Assembly: GCA_905250125.1 (NCBI GenBank)
Contig: CAJNOL010001145.1
Span: 1-64,000, forward strand
Length of the DNA: 64,000 bases
Source of the DNA: Rotaria sordida
Lineage: Eukaryota; Rotifera; Eurotatoria; Philodinida; Philodinidae
Direction: 5' to 3'
A program made the translations under genes and the position numbers. Shown piece after piece: positions 26,281-38,884 of this stretch. The notes beneath the pieces are model-generated. The model was not told the DNA's origin. It made no database searches and worked only from the letters and a program-made list of their open reading frames with translations. Each line of letters opens with the position of its first letter. Positions within the stretch are counted from its first letter, which is position 1.

Positions 26281-29200
26281 ATTTTTCTTAATTATCCAAT
26301 GTATAATCATTTTTTTCTCGCATTTTATTATTGATCAAAAATGTTCTTTTTTTTTCCATTCATATTCTATTTGATTTTTAATATGATTGAGATATATCGT
26401 GATGAACAAAAGAACAAAAAAATTTGAATTAATGTTTTAGTTTTTCGCTTCAATTTTCAGCACATTCAAATTTATTTTCACTTTGCTTTTTTTTTTTGTT
26501 TGTTCGTTTGTAATTTAGTTGTCAGAGAATTGTATATATATCATGATTTATTTCATTGTAACTTATTATGAACATATTAAAATAAATTGAATAATATAAA
26601 CAAAAATATTTTTCTCTTATATGTTGATAGAAGCAAAAAATGTAATAATTAAATATATACATTCGATTAATAGGATATTCCTGATTCTAGGATAGCTGAA
26701 AAAAAAAGTGATATTAGACATCTATGATTTTTTTATCCTACAAAAGAAATCTTCATTAATTTGATTAAAAATAATATTCAATAATTTAAAATCTATTGCA
26801 TCATTTATATAAATTTAGTTTTTTAAAGAAAAAACAAAAGTATTATCTACATGATGATTGTAAAATAAATGATTTAAAAGAAGTCGTAAGCATCTCAGAA
26901 TGTTGATAGCAATAATTTCTATGACTTTTTCTTAAACTATAATAATTTTTTGTATGACATGAGTATCCTTCAAAATAAAAATGCAGGTTGAAAAATAATT
27001 ATAAATGTGTTATATTTTTATATCGATGATGAAAACAAACTTTGAACTGTTAAATAATATTAATGAAGATTTCTTTTACATGATAAAAACTACACATACT
27101 CATATCATTCTTTCGACCTAGTTCATATGTGACACATACTCAATGCTCTATCAAGACATTTTTTCTTCTGTTCGTGACTTGATAATAAAATGTCATGTTT
27201 TTTTCTTATATATGTAAATATGTCACCATTTTTCATTGTATTGTCAGAAACGATGAACAATTATTAAAAAAAAAAAACAAAGATTAAATTGTTTTACTTT
27301 CTTCTTTTTAGAAGTATTCAATATTTTTCTAATGCATTTAAATGAATATTTAAAAAGAATGTGAAAACGAAAAGAAACTATTTTTCTTTTTCTTTGAATA
27401 TGAATCAAATAAACAAAAACTTTGAATCAGATGATTGATTGATTAATTAATTAATCAATATGAAAACATTCCTCAAGGTAAACACAACATTTGTTTCTAG
27501 GTCAAAGATCTAGAAATTTCTTTTTCTACGAATATTCGAGATGATTGAATTTGTTCTTTTCATTAGTAAAGAATGTTGCCAGTTGGCTTCGTTTTTTTTT
27601 TCTAACTTCGCATTTGAATTTTGTTTTTTGTACCTAACGACCCATACATGTATGAGACAGTACTTCGAAAAGGTGGAAAGAATACATCAAATTGAATTCG
27701 AAAAACAATACATTAACAATGTAAACTATCTTTAGCGAGCATGATAGATGTGTTATTAAAGAAAGTAGATTAAAACGACAAAATGTTCGATATTTTTTAT
27801 TATTGTTGATGCATAATAGACTAATTCAGATAATTTAATTATACAATTATGTCATATATATATAGATTCTAAAAGCAAACAATTTCCACCTATAAGATTT
27901 AAATTATCGCAATATGTTTCAAAACAAGATTAATATAATAAATTTACAATAGCGCAATATATTTGCTGGATTAAAATATGAAACAGATATTATGAGTGTT
28001 ACTAATGGAAAGAGATGTTTCCAGTCTAGATCGATACTATACAGCCTGTTAGTTAAAAAGAACTATGTTTGGTCAAAGTTGAGCAGAAGATTTCTCGAAC
28101 ATAAGAAGATCGAACTTATTCATTCAAAAATTTCTTATAGATTTTCGTATATTCTCTATTGGATAGGTATCATTTGTTTTAAGTAATAACAAGAAGAAAT
28201 AATGGTCACCAGCCAAAATCAAGTATTTTTTTGTGCAAAAATGATGAAAAAAAAAGTCTTATTGTCTATTATTATATTTCGAACGCTACTTTATCATTCA
28301 CAAGAATAGAAATAAGAGTGATATTATCGAAGATTGAGCTACAGTTTGACATCAATGGATTACCTTCCACTGTTGTCAATGCTATAAAAAAAATGTGCTT
28401 TTTTAAGAAGTTCAAAAAAAATTGATGAGTGCATTACCGTAATGTTTTGGTGATAATCCTTTGTAGGAACAAGTTTCCAAAAAACACATTTCACCATCGT
28501 CAAGTCTATTGTCTTTGCTTCAAACATAGACAAAAGCATTTTGTTCAGAGCGAGAAAATTTTTAGGAATGTGGCCTTTTTTAGATGGTCCTACTGGAAGG
28601 AATCCTTTTGAATGAGTGCGTTACCATGACTTTCGACCCTTCTAGAATCAGCACAGTTCAATCAAATGAAATGAAAATTTTAGTGAAACTAGAACTTTTC
28701 ATATATCTTGATGCAGTGTAAGTTTAAGCTCGTTGTCACCTTAAGTTATCGAATTATAACAATCAGAAGATCAAAAATTGGGTGAGTGCGTTACCTGTAG
28801 ACAGGCTGTCTACTATGATTAATTTCACAAGAAGAACAACATCAATACTATTGTAGTGAGCTTTAGTTTGTGTTTAAATTTATATTTTTTACTTCTACTA
28901 TCGGTGCAAAAATATAATGAACACGGATGTCGTTTTAATAACTTTTGATAAGAACAACATAGAGACTTGGAATTTTCATTACTCATTATGAAATACTCGG
29001 AGTCATCAAAATGAGTCGAAGTCTAATTGATCAGCAATCGACCAATCAGATGGATTGTTGGCGAAAATTTTGAAAACAAGACTTTCAAGTCATTTTCGAT
29101 TAATCAGTAGGGAAAAGTATTCTTTTTCGATCTGTGCAAACTTCAAGTTCGTAGCTGCTTTCGTTCAAGAGTTACAAGGATTTTCTTTATGCACCCGATT

Positions 29201-29741
29201 TTAGCAATTTGACATTGAAAGACTTCACAAGAAATTGAGACAGGAGTTATCCATCATGTTTAATCGAATACTGATGTTTATTTTCAGTATTCAACTCAAT
29301 GTAATGAATAATCCCTATCTAGAGACCTTTGTTCAGAGGAGTCATCAGTATAAAAACCTAATGTTAGCAATGTGATAGAGTACAAATAAAAAACTGCTTT
29401 CATAACCGAATGAGAAGTTCAAAATCAATTGTAAACGATACAAATCTTTTTTTTTAGAATCTCTAGAAAATTACTCTAACTTAAAAGTATCTAAACAAAA
29501 GTTGTCTTAATATTCTTTCGAAAGAAAGAAAAAAAAGGAAAATCTTATTTATACATAAATGTCTCGTTTTTTTTTTCGTTTCATTATTCATAATTATAAA
29601 TATTAAACAGATCATAGACATCTGTGCGCATGAGATTAAAACGCACATTATCAATAAGATCACTGTGTGTAAAGATAATTACAAAGAAAAAAACCATAGA
29701 CAAGACAATAATAAACAAAAAAGAAAAGAAAAGATAAGTTT
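26281..29741. other. convergent intergenic region (antizyme to Eyes absent)
   Basis: Downstream flanks of two convergent genes, AT-rich, with no supported gene. Contains three copies of TGAGTGC(G/A)TTACC near 28426, 28614 and 28784, and at about 29370-29470 a short copy of a dispersed repeat also found at 41.7 kb. Confidence 0.5.
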
Positions 29742-32700
29742 TTAAAGAAATTGCCATTCAAGTGCATGAACTAAAGCCGTTAGATTCTGATGTTCATTTA
29801 TACGCCAAAATGGCCAATTAAGCTAAAATAAAATAAAAATTCCACATTAGCATCCACGAAAAAAAAGAATTTTTCTTTTTAAAGAACTTACTTGTTTAGC
29901 TGCTAATTCTTCATCACGTCCATCACCAATAACAACATATGTTGGTTTTCTTCCAAATCTTGTATGTATACGTTCAAAACAATTATCTCTACCAATTTTT
30001 GTTGCACTATAAATATTTTCTACATCAAATACACTACCAAGACCATGTAAAAGAACTTTTGATAATCCTTGAACTAATGGACATGTTGTTACAAGTACAT
30101 TAATACAATTTTTTCTAAAATATAAATACATTCAAGATTTAATTCATTTTTATTATATAAAACTTTGTAATACTGAAGTTTTTTTTGAAAAATTTTTCAT
30201 CGAAACAAATACAACGACAATTCTAATTTCTAACTTTATAAAAAAGAAACCCATGTCTCTCGCCTCAGTTGATTAATAAAAATAAGTATAAATAAGCTTA
30301 ATGGAAGAATTTCAGACTTGGCTATAGTAGATCTACACATAGTGGAATAACTAATCCAAAAAACAAAGGTCTGCATGTATACCTCATGAAACGCTTGGAT
30401 AATTATCCAAATGCTTGATAACTATCTGAACTGGACAGATAGTTTCCGAATCCAAACACCAAACGACAGTTTATATTTGGTATATACCTACTCATAAGAG
30501 TAAGGATGATAAGAAGACTCTTATTCCTTCTCACTCATATCCCCATCAAGTTGTCTTTTCTTCATATCTGACTTAAGAATATTCTACCATTTTGTTTTTA
30601 TTTTAGTACATTAAACAAACTGCTAATTACTAGTACAATTTTTCAATATTATAATTCAATTTAGTTAAAAGAAGGTTTTGGTGAGACTAGAAAAAGTTTA
30701 ATAGGGTTTGTCCCCATGAGCCTTTGACGTCGAGTAAGGATCATTTTACTGAATTTTCAAATCAGTTGTAGATACATACTGAAAAGTCAAAAATAGAATT
30801 TCAATGTAAAACTTCGGCTTCTTTTTTCTTTTGACGTTTCAGTAAAACAATCCTAATTTGGCTGCAAAGACTCATAGCAATGAATCCTTTTAGACTTTTG
30901 TTAGTCTTACCAAGATGTCGTCCTTGTACGCTCAAACAGCGGGTATCAGCTCAGGTGGCTGCGGGTCCTTCCAGACCGGGCCGGATTCAAAGTTTTATTT
31001 TTTTTTTGTCGGGTCCGGTTACACGTTTTTGTGGTCCCACTGCTCTTCGGATAAGAAATTCAGCAACAAGATACACCTGTACGTTAAGTTTTTTCTGAGA
31101 GTAGCGAATAAATAGCTAAAACCTTTATTCTTCACTTGTTCACATACACGAAGGGTGTCAGGTATTGATAGAAAAACCTCAGATTTGGACCCGAACCTCA
31201 AAAAAAAGTTTAAAATTTGGATTCGGATCCAAATTTTAAACTTCGTTCATTACAATCAATTGGAATACTTTCCTTGTCAACTCAATATTATATCAACAAG
31301 AAAACAAAAACTTAAATTGATATATAGTTAACAAGTTTTATATGATGAAAAAATTTGCTATCAAAATGTTTGACAAAGAGTTTTCTCATGTTAAATTATG
31401 AAATAATTATTCTCGAAATTTTTCTATTATTAATTTTAACAAAACTATGAACATGATACCTATAATTTTCAATAGTTTATAATATATTTGAACTAAACAT
31501 TGATATTCAATAGAATATATTCTGTTAATAATTACCTTTGTTTAATAATATTCAATGCTTTTGATGCTAATGTAAGCCATGATCCAGTAAATGTTTCAAT
31601 ATCTAAACGTAATTGACGTAATTCTTCATATTTTTGTTGACCAAGTAAATCTAAATAATTATTTGATATTTAAAAAAAAAAATAAAATTGGATTTGTTTT
31701 TTCTTCTTCTTACGTTGTATATCCATTCGATAATTATTATAAATATCTTTTATACGTCGATAACGAAATGCTAATTTTCTCATCCAATCTACTCCACCAC
31801 GAACTGTATTATTCATATTTGATGATGATGATGATGAATTGAAACCATCAGTTGAAAAATTATAATTACTTAAAAAGATTTTTTTAAAAAAAACATAAAG
31901 AATAAACCTATTCAAATAATTATTTTAATAATAATAATACCTTAAATCTTGTCCATTATCATCTGATGATGTATCATCAATATGTACTTGATCACATTCT
32001 TCAAGATCATTAAAAAATAAATTTGTATCAGCTAAATTAAATATTATTTCTTCCATACGTAAACCAAGATTCATTGCTGCTTGAGGATCCTTAAAAAATT
32101 AAATTAAATTAAAAAGAAAAAAAAATTCTTTTTCTTTTTTTTTTTTGTTTTTACTTTTTGATAATGTTGAGCATAACTTCCAGTTAATAATGAATGTAAT
32201 ATAATAATTGTTTCATCTAAATCCCATATAAATATTCGTTCAATATTATTATCTAAATCAGGTGATAATTGTTGAATTTTATTTCGATTTCGATTTGTTT
32301 TAGATTTTGATGTTGAACAAATTTTTCCATCAATTTTTATTGATGGTGATGGTGAATTTGATGTACTTGGATTTGAATGATCTAGATAAGAATAATTTCT
32401 TTCTTTTTTTTTTTTTTATCGATTAAAATTTCTCTCTACCATGAATTGATAATGGAATTGATTCATTTTGATATTCTTCTGAAGGTTTTAATGCCGTTGT
32501 TAATTGATTTGATGTATATGGTGAAGGATATGCCGATGATGGATAATATGGATAACTAAAAGATGGTGGAAATTGATGATAATAAGTTGGATCAAAAGCC
32601 TAAAAACACAATAATCAATATAAAAAAAAAAACAAATTGTTTTTTGTGTTGTGTTAAATCATACCGGTTGTGTACTATATGGTGATGTACCAGATGAAGT

Positions 32701-32892
32701 ACTAATTGATGAAGTACCATTTGTTGTATAACCTAATTAGAAGTTTCTTATTGAAGAAACAAAACTATGAAGAGTAGTCTTACTTTCAGGTAATGAATAT
32801 TGAAAATTCAAACCTGAACAACTATTAGGTGTTGTATTGTAATAGGGAGGAATATTGACATAACCCGGCGATGAAAATGAATAACTCGCCAT
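29742..32892 (-). CDS. EYA: Eyes absent (EYA) transcriptional coactivator / Tyr phosphatase
   Basis: Nine exons on the minus strand (32892-32784, 32732-32665, 32599-32440, 32381-32155, 32089-31941, 31868-31714, 31650-31536, 30114-29892, 29822-29742), all phases consistent, giving 428 residues. The N-terminal half is Ser/Thr/Tyr/Pro-rich ([20 protein letters not shown]), as in EYA transactivation regions. The C-terminal Eya domain begins near residue 169 with the haloacid-dehalogenase motif [20 protein letters not shown], including the nucleophile Asp. It continues with [78 protein letters not shown] and [15 protein letters not shown], and ends with LNWPFWRI...ALEWQFL. EYA acts with SIX proteins in the nucleus and dephosphorylates H2A.X Tyr142. 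The start is the first ATG after an acceptor-like site at 32903-32904. An upstream exon cannot be excluded. Confidence 0.95.
30115..31535. other. longest Eyes absent intron with fold-back and GC-rich patches
   Basis: This 1421-nt intron is unlike the gene's other introns (about 50-90 nt). It holds a small inverted repeat (about 30709-30750 against 30835-30880, sharing TTCAGTAAAA..ATCCT and AAAG.CTCAT). It also holds a GC-rich patch at about 30940-31240 with CGGGTCC / GGACCCG motifs. Both look like small transposon insertions. Confidence 0.45.
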
Positions 32893-33502
32893 TAATGATT
32901 GACTAGAAAGAAAAATAAGAAATAGAATTTTTCTTTTTAAATCACTTTTTGAATCTTCCAACTATGACAGTATTAAAAGGAAGTACAATAAAAATTTCGT
33001 AGAGTAAAGAGTATGAAAAATTTTTTCCAGTTAGAGTACGAAAAAAGTTTTCTCTGCATCGTTCTACCTTACAAGAAATAGAAATTGAAGATTAGATAAA
33101 TAATAACAAATTCACAAAAGTGTTAAGATTTTTTTCTTTTAAATAAATCAATATACTCTATATATCCATTTTTGGATAATCATGATAATTATAATATAAG
33201 AATTCCTACCTTTTTTAATGTAATTTTAAACATTATACACACATGCGTATATGATTTTCTATAATCATAATATGAAAAAAAAACTTAAAGCTTCTAACAT
33301 CATATTTCATTCTAGACGTGACTATGTTTTATATTTAAAAAAAAAAGAAAAAAGAGAGAGAAAAACACTATCTGTTTAGGATCTAATTACTTGTACACGA
33401 GTGAAATCTTACCTCTATTCCTTCTATAAGGTAAAGCTAGCAAGCAAACACTCACGCTTGAAAAGAGAAAGGTGATGCCTTTTAATCAGGTGTGTAAGCG
33501 AC

Positions 33503-33542
<40 letters not shown>

Positions 33543-35706
33543 AAACGCATCATTCTCTCTTTATTTTTCATTTAAACGAACGAACGAATCGGAAAGAGAG
33601 AATTAAGAAAAGCAAAAAGAAAAAAAAATTCCCACCTGTTGTGTTTAATATTTTTCGTCGTTGTTAGAATATAATTTTCAAATTTATTGTCTCATCTATA
33701 AAAAGAATATTTTTGTTTTTTTTTTTTATTTTTATTTTTTGAGAATGAAAAGGTCAAATAAAATATGTGTTCTGGACATACGTTCGAAACGATTATCGAC
33801 CACTTGTCTGTCTATCTGTTTGATTTATTATCAATTTTGCTATTCACGCGTTACTCACACGAATCTGTCAATTTAACAATTAAAAATCAGACACATGTTC
33901 GACAAGTTTCAAATTTCTAATCAACTCTTTTCTTTTTTTTATTCCTACCGTTCATTTTTATATTCAGTTACTCTATAGGAAGAACATTGATCATAGAATT
34001 AAAATATCAGTTCTAATGAATTTAATTATAGGATAGAATACAGCAAGAAAAAAGAAAAGAAAGAGTGAGAAAATCATCATTCTGATGTTATGCGGTCACA
34101 CTTTACTCTTTGATAATTATATCAAAACTCAGCATGATATTCTCTTTTGATGTATTTTAGAATCTCCATTGTCATTCTTTTTTTTGAATACATTTGTTAA
34201 ATAGAATCTAACAAATTTCTAATTAATTTAATATAAAAAAAAATACATTCAATCAATTAACACATTGCTTATGCAAATATAAGTGATTGATAAACAAATT
34301 CATGAGAAGAAATCTTATTCTATGTTTATCCCTCTAAGCGACGAATATTCTCTCGATTTTCTAGATTGTAAAGTGTTCGATAGTGATATATAATCCCTTC
34401 ATTTCTTTTGTGTGTNNNNNNNNNNNNNNNNNNNNNNNNNNNNNNNNNNNNNNNNNNNNNNNNNNNNNNNNNNNNNNNNNNNNNNNNNNNNNNNNNNNNN
34501 NNNNNNNNNNNNNNNTGCACTGCTTAATGGACTCTCGGTATGTGAAAGAATTAAAAGGACATCAGAAAAAAATATGGCATCAACTGATTATCTTATTGAC
34601 ATATAACTGAATAATGTTTGAAGTTTTTTGATGTTCAAAGATTAAAAAAATAAAAAGGGTACTATGTAATATATTAAAATAACAATTTAACTGTCAATCA
34701 TCTTCTTTTTTTTTCTTGTTGTATGCATATTAAAATATAAAAACTAAGACAATTTTAATCATTATGCACATATATATATATATATATAAATCTCGATTAA
34801 AATTACATGGCGAGCATGATATTCTATTGCCTCTCACCTTCTACTGCAATTAGTACATGCATATCAAATTCACTGTATTGATATCATCAATCTTTCTCTC
34901 TTTTCTTTTACATACCCAACGTTTTTTTTCCTCTTCCAAATTTCGATGTGTCAATACTAATCAAGTGACAACGACGATAAGTATTAAGAAAGAAGAAGAA
35001 GAAGAAGAAAAAGAAAAAGAAGCAGACAGATCCTTTAACATTGTGATTGGTTGTCAACTTTATCCTTAATATATTCCAATTGGCTCTCGTCGAAATTTTT
35101 TTTTTCCGTATCCCCCCCCCCCTTTTCTAATTTTTTTGTACACTATTTTTTTTTTTTTTTGTCTATTACATACACATCAGATTTCTCATGACGACAACGA
35201 AGTAGAAGATCAAATTTCAAGCATATAAGCAAGAAGATATTTGATCCGATTATTGCTAGGATAAGACAACGACGTGTGTACATCATAATTAAAACGTCAC
35301 CCACTCGTGTGAGCATTCATGCTTGCAATTTATGATTAATCATAGAGCGGCAAATAACAGGTGTATATGCATCAATGGAAAATCAATTGTGACTTTTATA
35401 TGAAATGAAAATGCATTTTCTTTTCTTCTTTTTTTTTTACGGGAAGAAATTTGATCTAGTTTAAATAGACAGGAGGAGTTTAAAAAAAATGCAAAAGTTT
35501 ATTTCGCATGACAAGTGCCATGAGAAAGAGCGTACTTTTATCGATCGTATGTTTGTTAAATATTGTCGACAAAGCGTACTTCTTTCTTTCCATTGTTTTG
35601 TTTGGATTTATCAACATTCGATATGCTTTTGTAATATGTAGGCAAAGAGTGAAAGCAACAATGATCTATTTAAATGAACTTTGTATGACTATCAAATATA
35701 CATGAG

Positions 35707-35742
<36 letters not shown>

Positions 35743-36548
35743 CTATATGATTAGTTCGATGGATTAAAAACATAAAACAAACGAATGATACTTTTTCAAA
35801 CTAGATTATTCTTAATTTAAAAATCAGAAAAAAAGAGTTTCTAGAAAGAACTTACTAAATATATGTTCAAAGTTTAGAATTTGATAATTAACTATAGATA
35901 TATATGATGATCTATATAACATTTTTTTTTGAAACATTAGTTAGTTATATGTGAATTCTGAGAGTGATTATTGCTTGTAATATCAGTGGAATCATGTGTG
36001 ATATGAATGTATCTTGTTTGTATTATTCTATTTCTAGCAACATGCCATTTAAATATAGGCTGGCATGATTATATATGTTGATCTATGATGGTATGAGAAA
36101 AGTGTATATATATAGATAACTATTATTTAGTTTGTACTATCGTACGTAATATAGAATAGAAAAGAAAATGAACCGCTAATCATCAGTGATATTGTTGTCA
36201 ATGATAATCTGTCTGTATATATATATATATATTGATGTATGATGCATCCAAGAATTGACAGAGGAAAATAATAACAATCTTCATCGATGATGAGGATGTT
36301 CTCTTGTTTATACAAGATAGATTAGAAATAAATGCACATGTACATGTGCCAAAAATTTGGTTGATTCATATAGAATAGAAATAATCTAATGGATTGACTC
36401 AATACATTGTATGTTAGTTGTTTACTTATTGATGTAACAAATAGAAAAGAAAGTTATTACTATTCATTGAAATAAAATATATGTATGTAGACATGTAAAG
36501 ATAAGCATGATGATAGAAGAAATTTGAAAAGAAAAGGCATTTGCAATC
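32893..36548. other. intergenic, with assembly gap and microsatellites
   Basis: Divergent upstream regions of Eyes absent and the TIKI-like gene. Contains a (GA)n tract at 33511-33538, a (CA)n tract at 35707-35732, a poly-C run near 35113, and a run of 100 N at 34416-34515 (scaffold gap). No coding region was supported. Confidence 0.5.
34416..34515. other. assembly gap of 100 N
   Basis: Undetermined bases; true gap length unknown, since 100 is a conventional placeholder. Confidence 0.99.
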
Positions 36549-37689
36549 ATGCTAAACAATATCTTACATCTTGTTTTATTCATTATTTTTTCGGTTGGTT
36601 TTTTTTTAAATTCTATTATTATTTCAAGGACTTTATATATTTGTTTTTTTGTATAAGACATGTTCATCTACATTACTTTGGCGTATTGAAACATCACCTC
36701 CATCATATATTTTTGGTACAATTCATATTCCTTATAATCTTGTTTGGCCATATATATCACAAGAAATTCGACAAGCATTTATGTCAAGCACACATTTTTA
36801 TGCAGAAATCGATGTAAAAAATGATGCATTTTGGGATGATTTTCTTCTATGTTTAGTTAATCGATCAAAACGAATCGAACGATCAAGTTAATAAATGATT
36901 AATTAATGAAAAAAGGCAATTCTAGTTTTTTTATTATTATTATTATTTAGCTAATTCTGCCACTAGAGGTGAATTACTTGATGTTTATTTATTAGTAGAA
37001 GCTCGCCGTTTAAATAAAACTGTAGGTAGTTTAGAATCAGCTGAATATCATTGTGAAGTAATTTTACAAAATATTCTTTGTTTTTTCATTTTGTTCTAAA
37101 ACAATATTTATTCGTTTCTAGCAAGATGGTTGGCGTTATAATTTAACAACATGGATAATAATGTTGGACTATATTAAAAATAGAATGAAAAATGCAAGAT
37201 TTAGTATTGATGATATAAAACATTATGTAAATGAATCGATAATAAAAGATTATATTTGTAATGAAATTGATAGTAAATATATGAAAATTTTATTTATAAC
37301 AAGTGATGAAATTCGACGTATTGATCAACGTGATGAACAAATATCAAGAAATATTCATAGATTATTATATTATTCAAATAATAATCGATATTTTTTTGCT
37401 ATTGGTGCTGGTATTTGATATTGATTTACTAAAATTTATTTTTGTTTCTTGTTTTCTTTAAGGACACATGCTTGGTAAACGTCAAAATTTGATAGTTCAA
37501 TTAAAAAAATTTGGATATAAAATTACTCGAATTTGTACATATCAAAATCATATTAAGTAAGTTTGTTTTTTTTTGTTGAACTTGATAGTTTAATATTATT
37601 ATTATTATTTTTATAGGAAAAAATTTGGTTGTAAGAAAAAGAGAAATATGAAGAACTGTTTAAAAAGAAAAGCATTCGTAAAACAATAA
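36549..37689 (+). CDS. TIKI/TraB-type secreted metalloprotease, internally shortened
   Basis: Six exons (36549-36593, 36658-36886, 36951-37057, 37122-37410, 37463-37556, 37617-37689), phases consistent, giving 278 residues. Exon 1 is a signal peptide (MLNNILHLVLFIIFS). The second exon begins CSSTLLWRIE..PPSYIFGTIHIPYNLVW, matching the start of TIKI domains, including the first GxxH motif (GTIH). ELLDVYLLVEARRLNKTVG matches the family's VPVLDLFLAQEAERL segment. The second GxxH (AIGAGHMLGKRQNL, preceded by NNRYFF) is present near the end. TIKI proteins are membrane-anchored proteases that trim Wnt ligands. About 80 residues normally lying between the YFELDL-like segment and the LDLFL segment are absent, bridged only by a 64-nt intron. 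The C terminus is a short basic tail (KKKFGCKKKRNMKNCLKRK) with no membrane anchor. Activity is uncertain. Confidence 0.82.
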
Positions 37690-38310
37690 TATTAAAATCT
37701 TAATAAATAATTTAAATTTAATATTACGTGGAAAATGACTAATAAATGCATGTCTATTTATAGGATTGAGGAATACCATGGATAGTTCATAAAGAACGAA
37801 ACATTTTTATTTCTTTTTATGTTGTAAAATATGATTTAAAACGAGTATTGAAGTACAGAGGTAAAAATTTGAACACTCATGTAGACAAAACTCTATTGCC
37901 TCGCATCACAAACCATATATCAGTAATGCTTCGTTAAATATATGAATATGAACTATTTTCTTATTGCATTTTTGAAGGATCAAGGAAAAGAATAATGACA
38001 TAATGTGTCTCAAAATAATCTTTCCGTGATTAACAACAGCAGCTAAAGTGGTGAAGAAAAGTTTACCAACAACGTATCTTTGGTTTTTTTCCATAATGTC
38101 ATTATCTAGCTCAAATACAGATAGTGATTTTCATAGCCAATAGAGTTTTCTATCTAGTGCATGCTATACCATCATTTCATAGATGATCTATGATGACAAG
38201 ATTTCTAAAAAAAAAACTGAACATTGTAATGTTCAAGTCCCAGAAGACTTTGTCAGAGCTATTTTTAACAATACCATTTTAAAGCATACAAAGTTCTGAA
38301 CAAAATAAGG
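37690..38310. other. intergenic, nothing recognised
   Basis: No gene was supported. If the TPR pseudogene once had an N-terminal domain it would lie here, but none can be read. Confidence 0.4.
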
Positions 38311-38315
38311 CGTCG

Positions 38316-38884
38316 ATGCATTTTCTAAAACAGTCATTTGAGGACAGTGAAAAAGGGTATATCTATTTTTGCCTTGGATGGTCGAAAAACCAATAAGAAT
38401 AATACAAACAAACACTTTCGTTTTACGCAAAAGCACTCGAAATTAGGCGAAAATTTCTCCCGGAAAATGATCCAAAATTGGCTCATATCTACAATAATAT
38501 TGGCGTTTGCGTATCAAAAAATGGATGACTCTTCGAAAGCACTTGAATTTCTTGACAAAGCAAATGAAGTATTCAAAAAAAGCTCTGCTTTCGAATCATC
38601 CCGATTTTTCTAATTCCTATAACAACATCGGTTTGGTGTATGACGACACGTGTGACTACTCGAAAGCACTTGAAATAAGAGAAATAGTTCTGTCTCTGAA
38701 CCATCCCTCATTGGTTACTTCCTACAACAACATCGGTGTGGTATATTTCGACATTGGTAACTACTTGGAAACCCTTCCATTTCTAGAAAAGGCAGTTGCT
38801 ATCCGAGTAAAATCACTTTCACCAACGCATCTTCTAATTCGACGAGCGATAGATAATATTAACTATGTAAGAAAGATAATGTAA
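38316..38884 (+). pseudogene. kinesin-light-chain-like TPR protein, broken
   Basis: Repeats of the KLC/NPHP3-type TPR (pattern SYNNIGLVYxDxGDYSKALEIxEK) are clear: KALEIRRKFLPEN, AHIYNNIGVCVSKNG, SSKALEFLDKANEVFKKS, NHPDFSNSYNNIGLVYDD and NHPSLVTSYNNIGVVYFDIG, then a C-terminal LPFLEKAVAIRVKSLSPTH to TAA at 38884. The reading frame is lost: two TAA codons near 38390 and a TGA after SKNG near 38526 interrupt it, with frame changes near 38520 and 38580. The repeat at 38670 is also shortened. In bdelloids, long TPR arrays of this type are common, sometimes behind an ADP-ribosyltransferase domain; none is readable here. The last 125 codons remain open. Confidence 0.75.
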
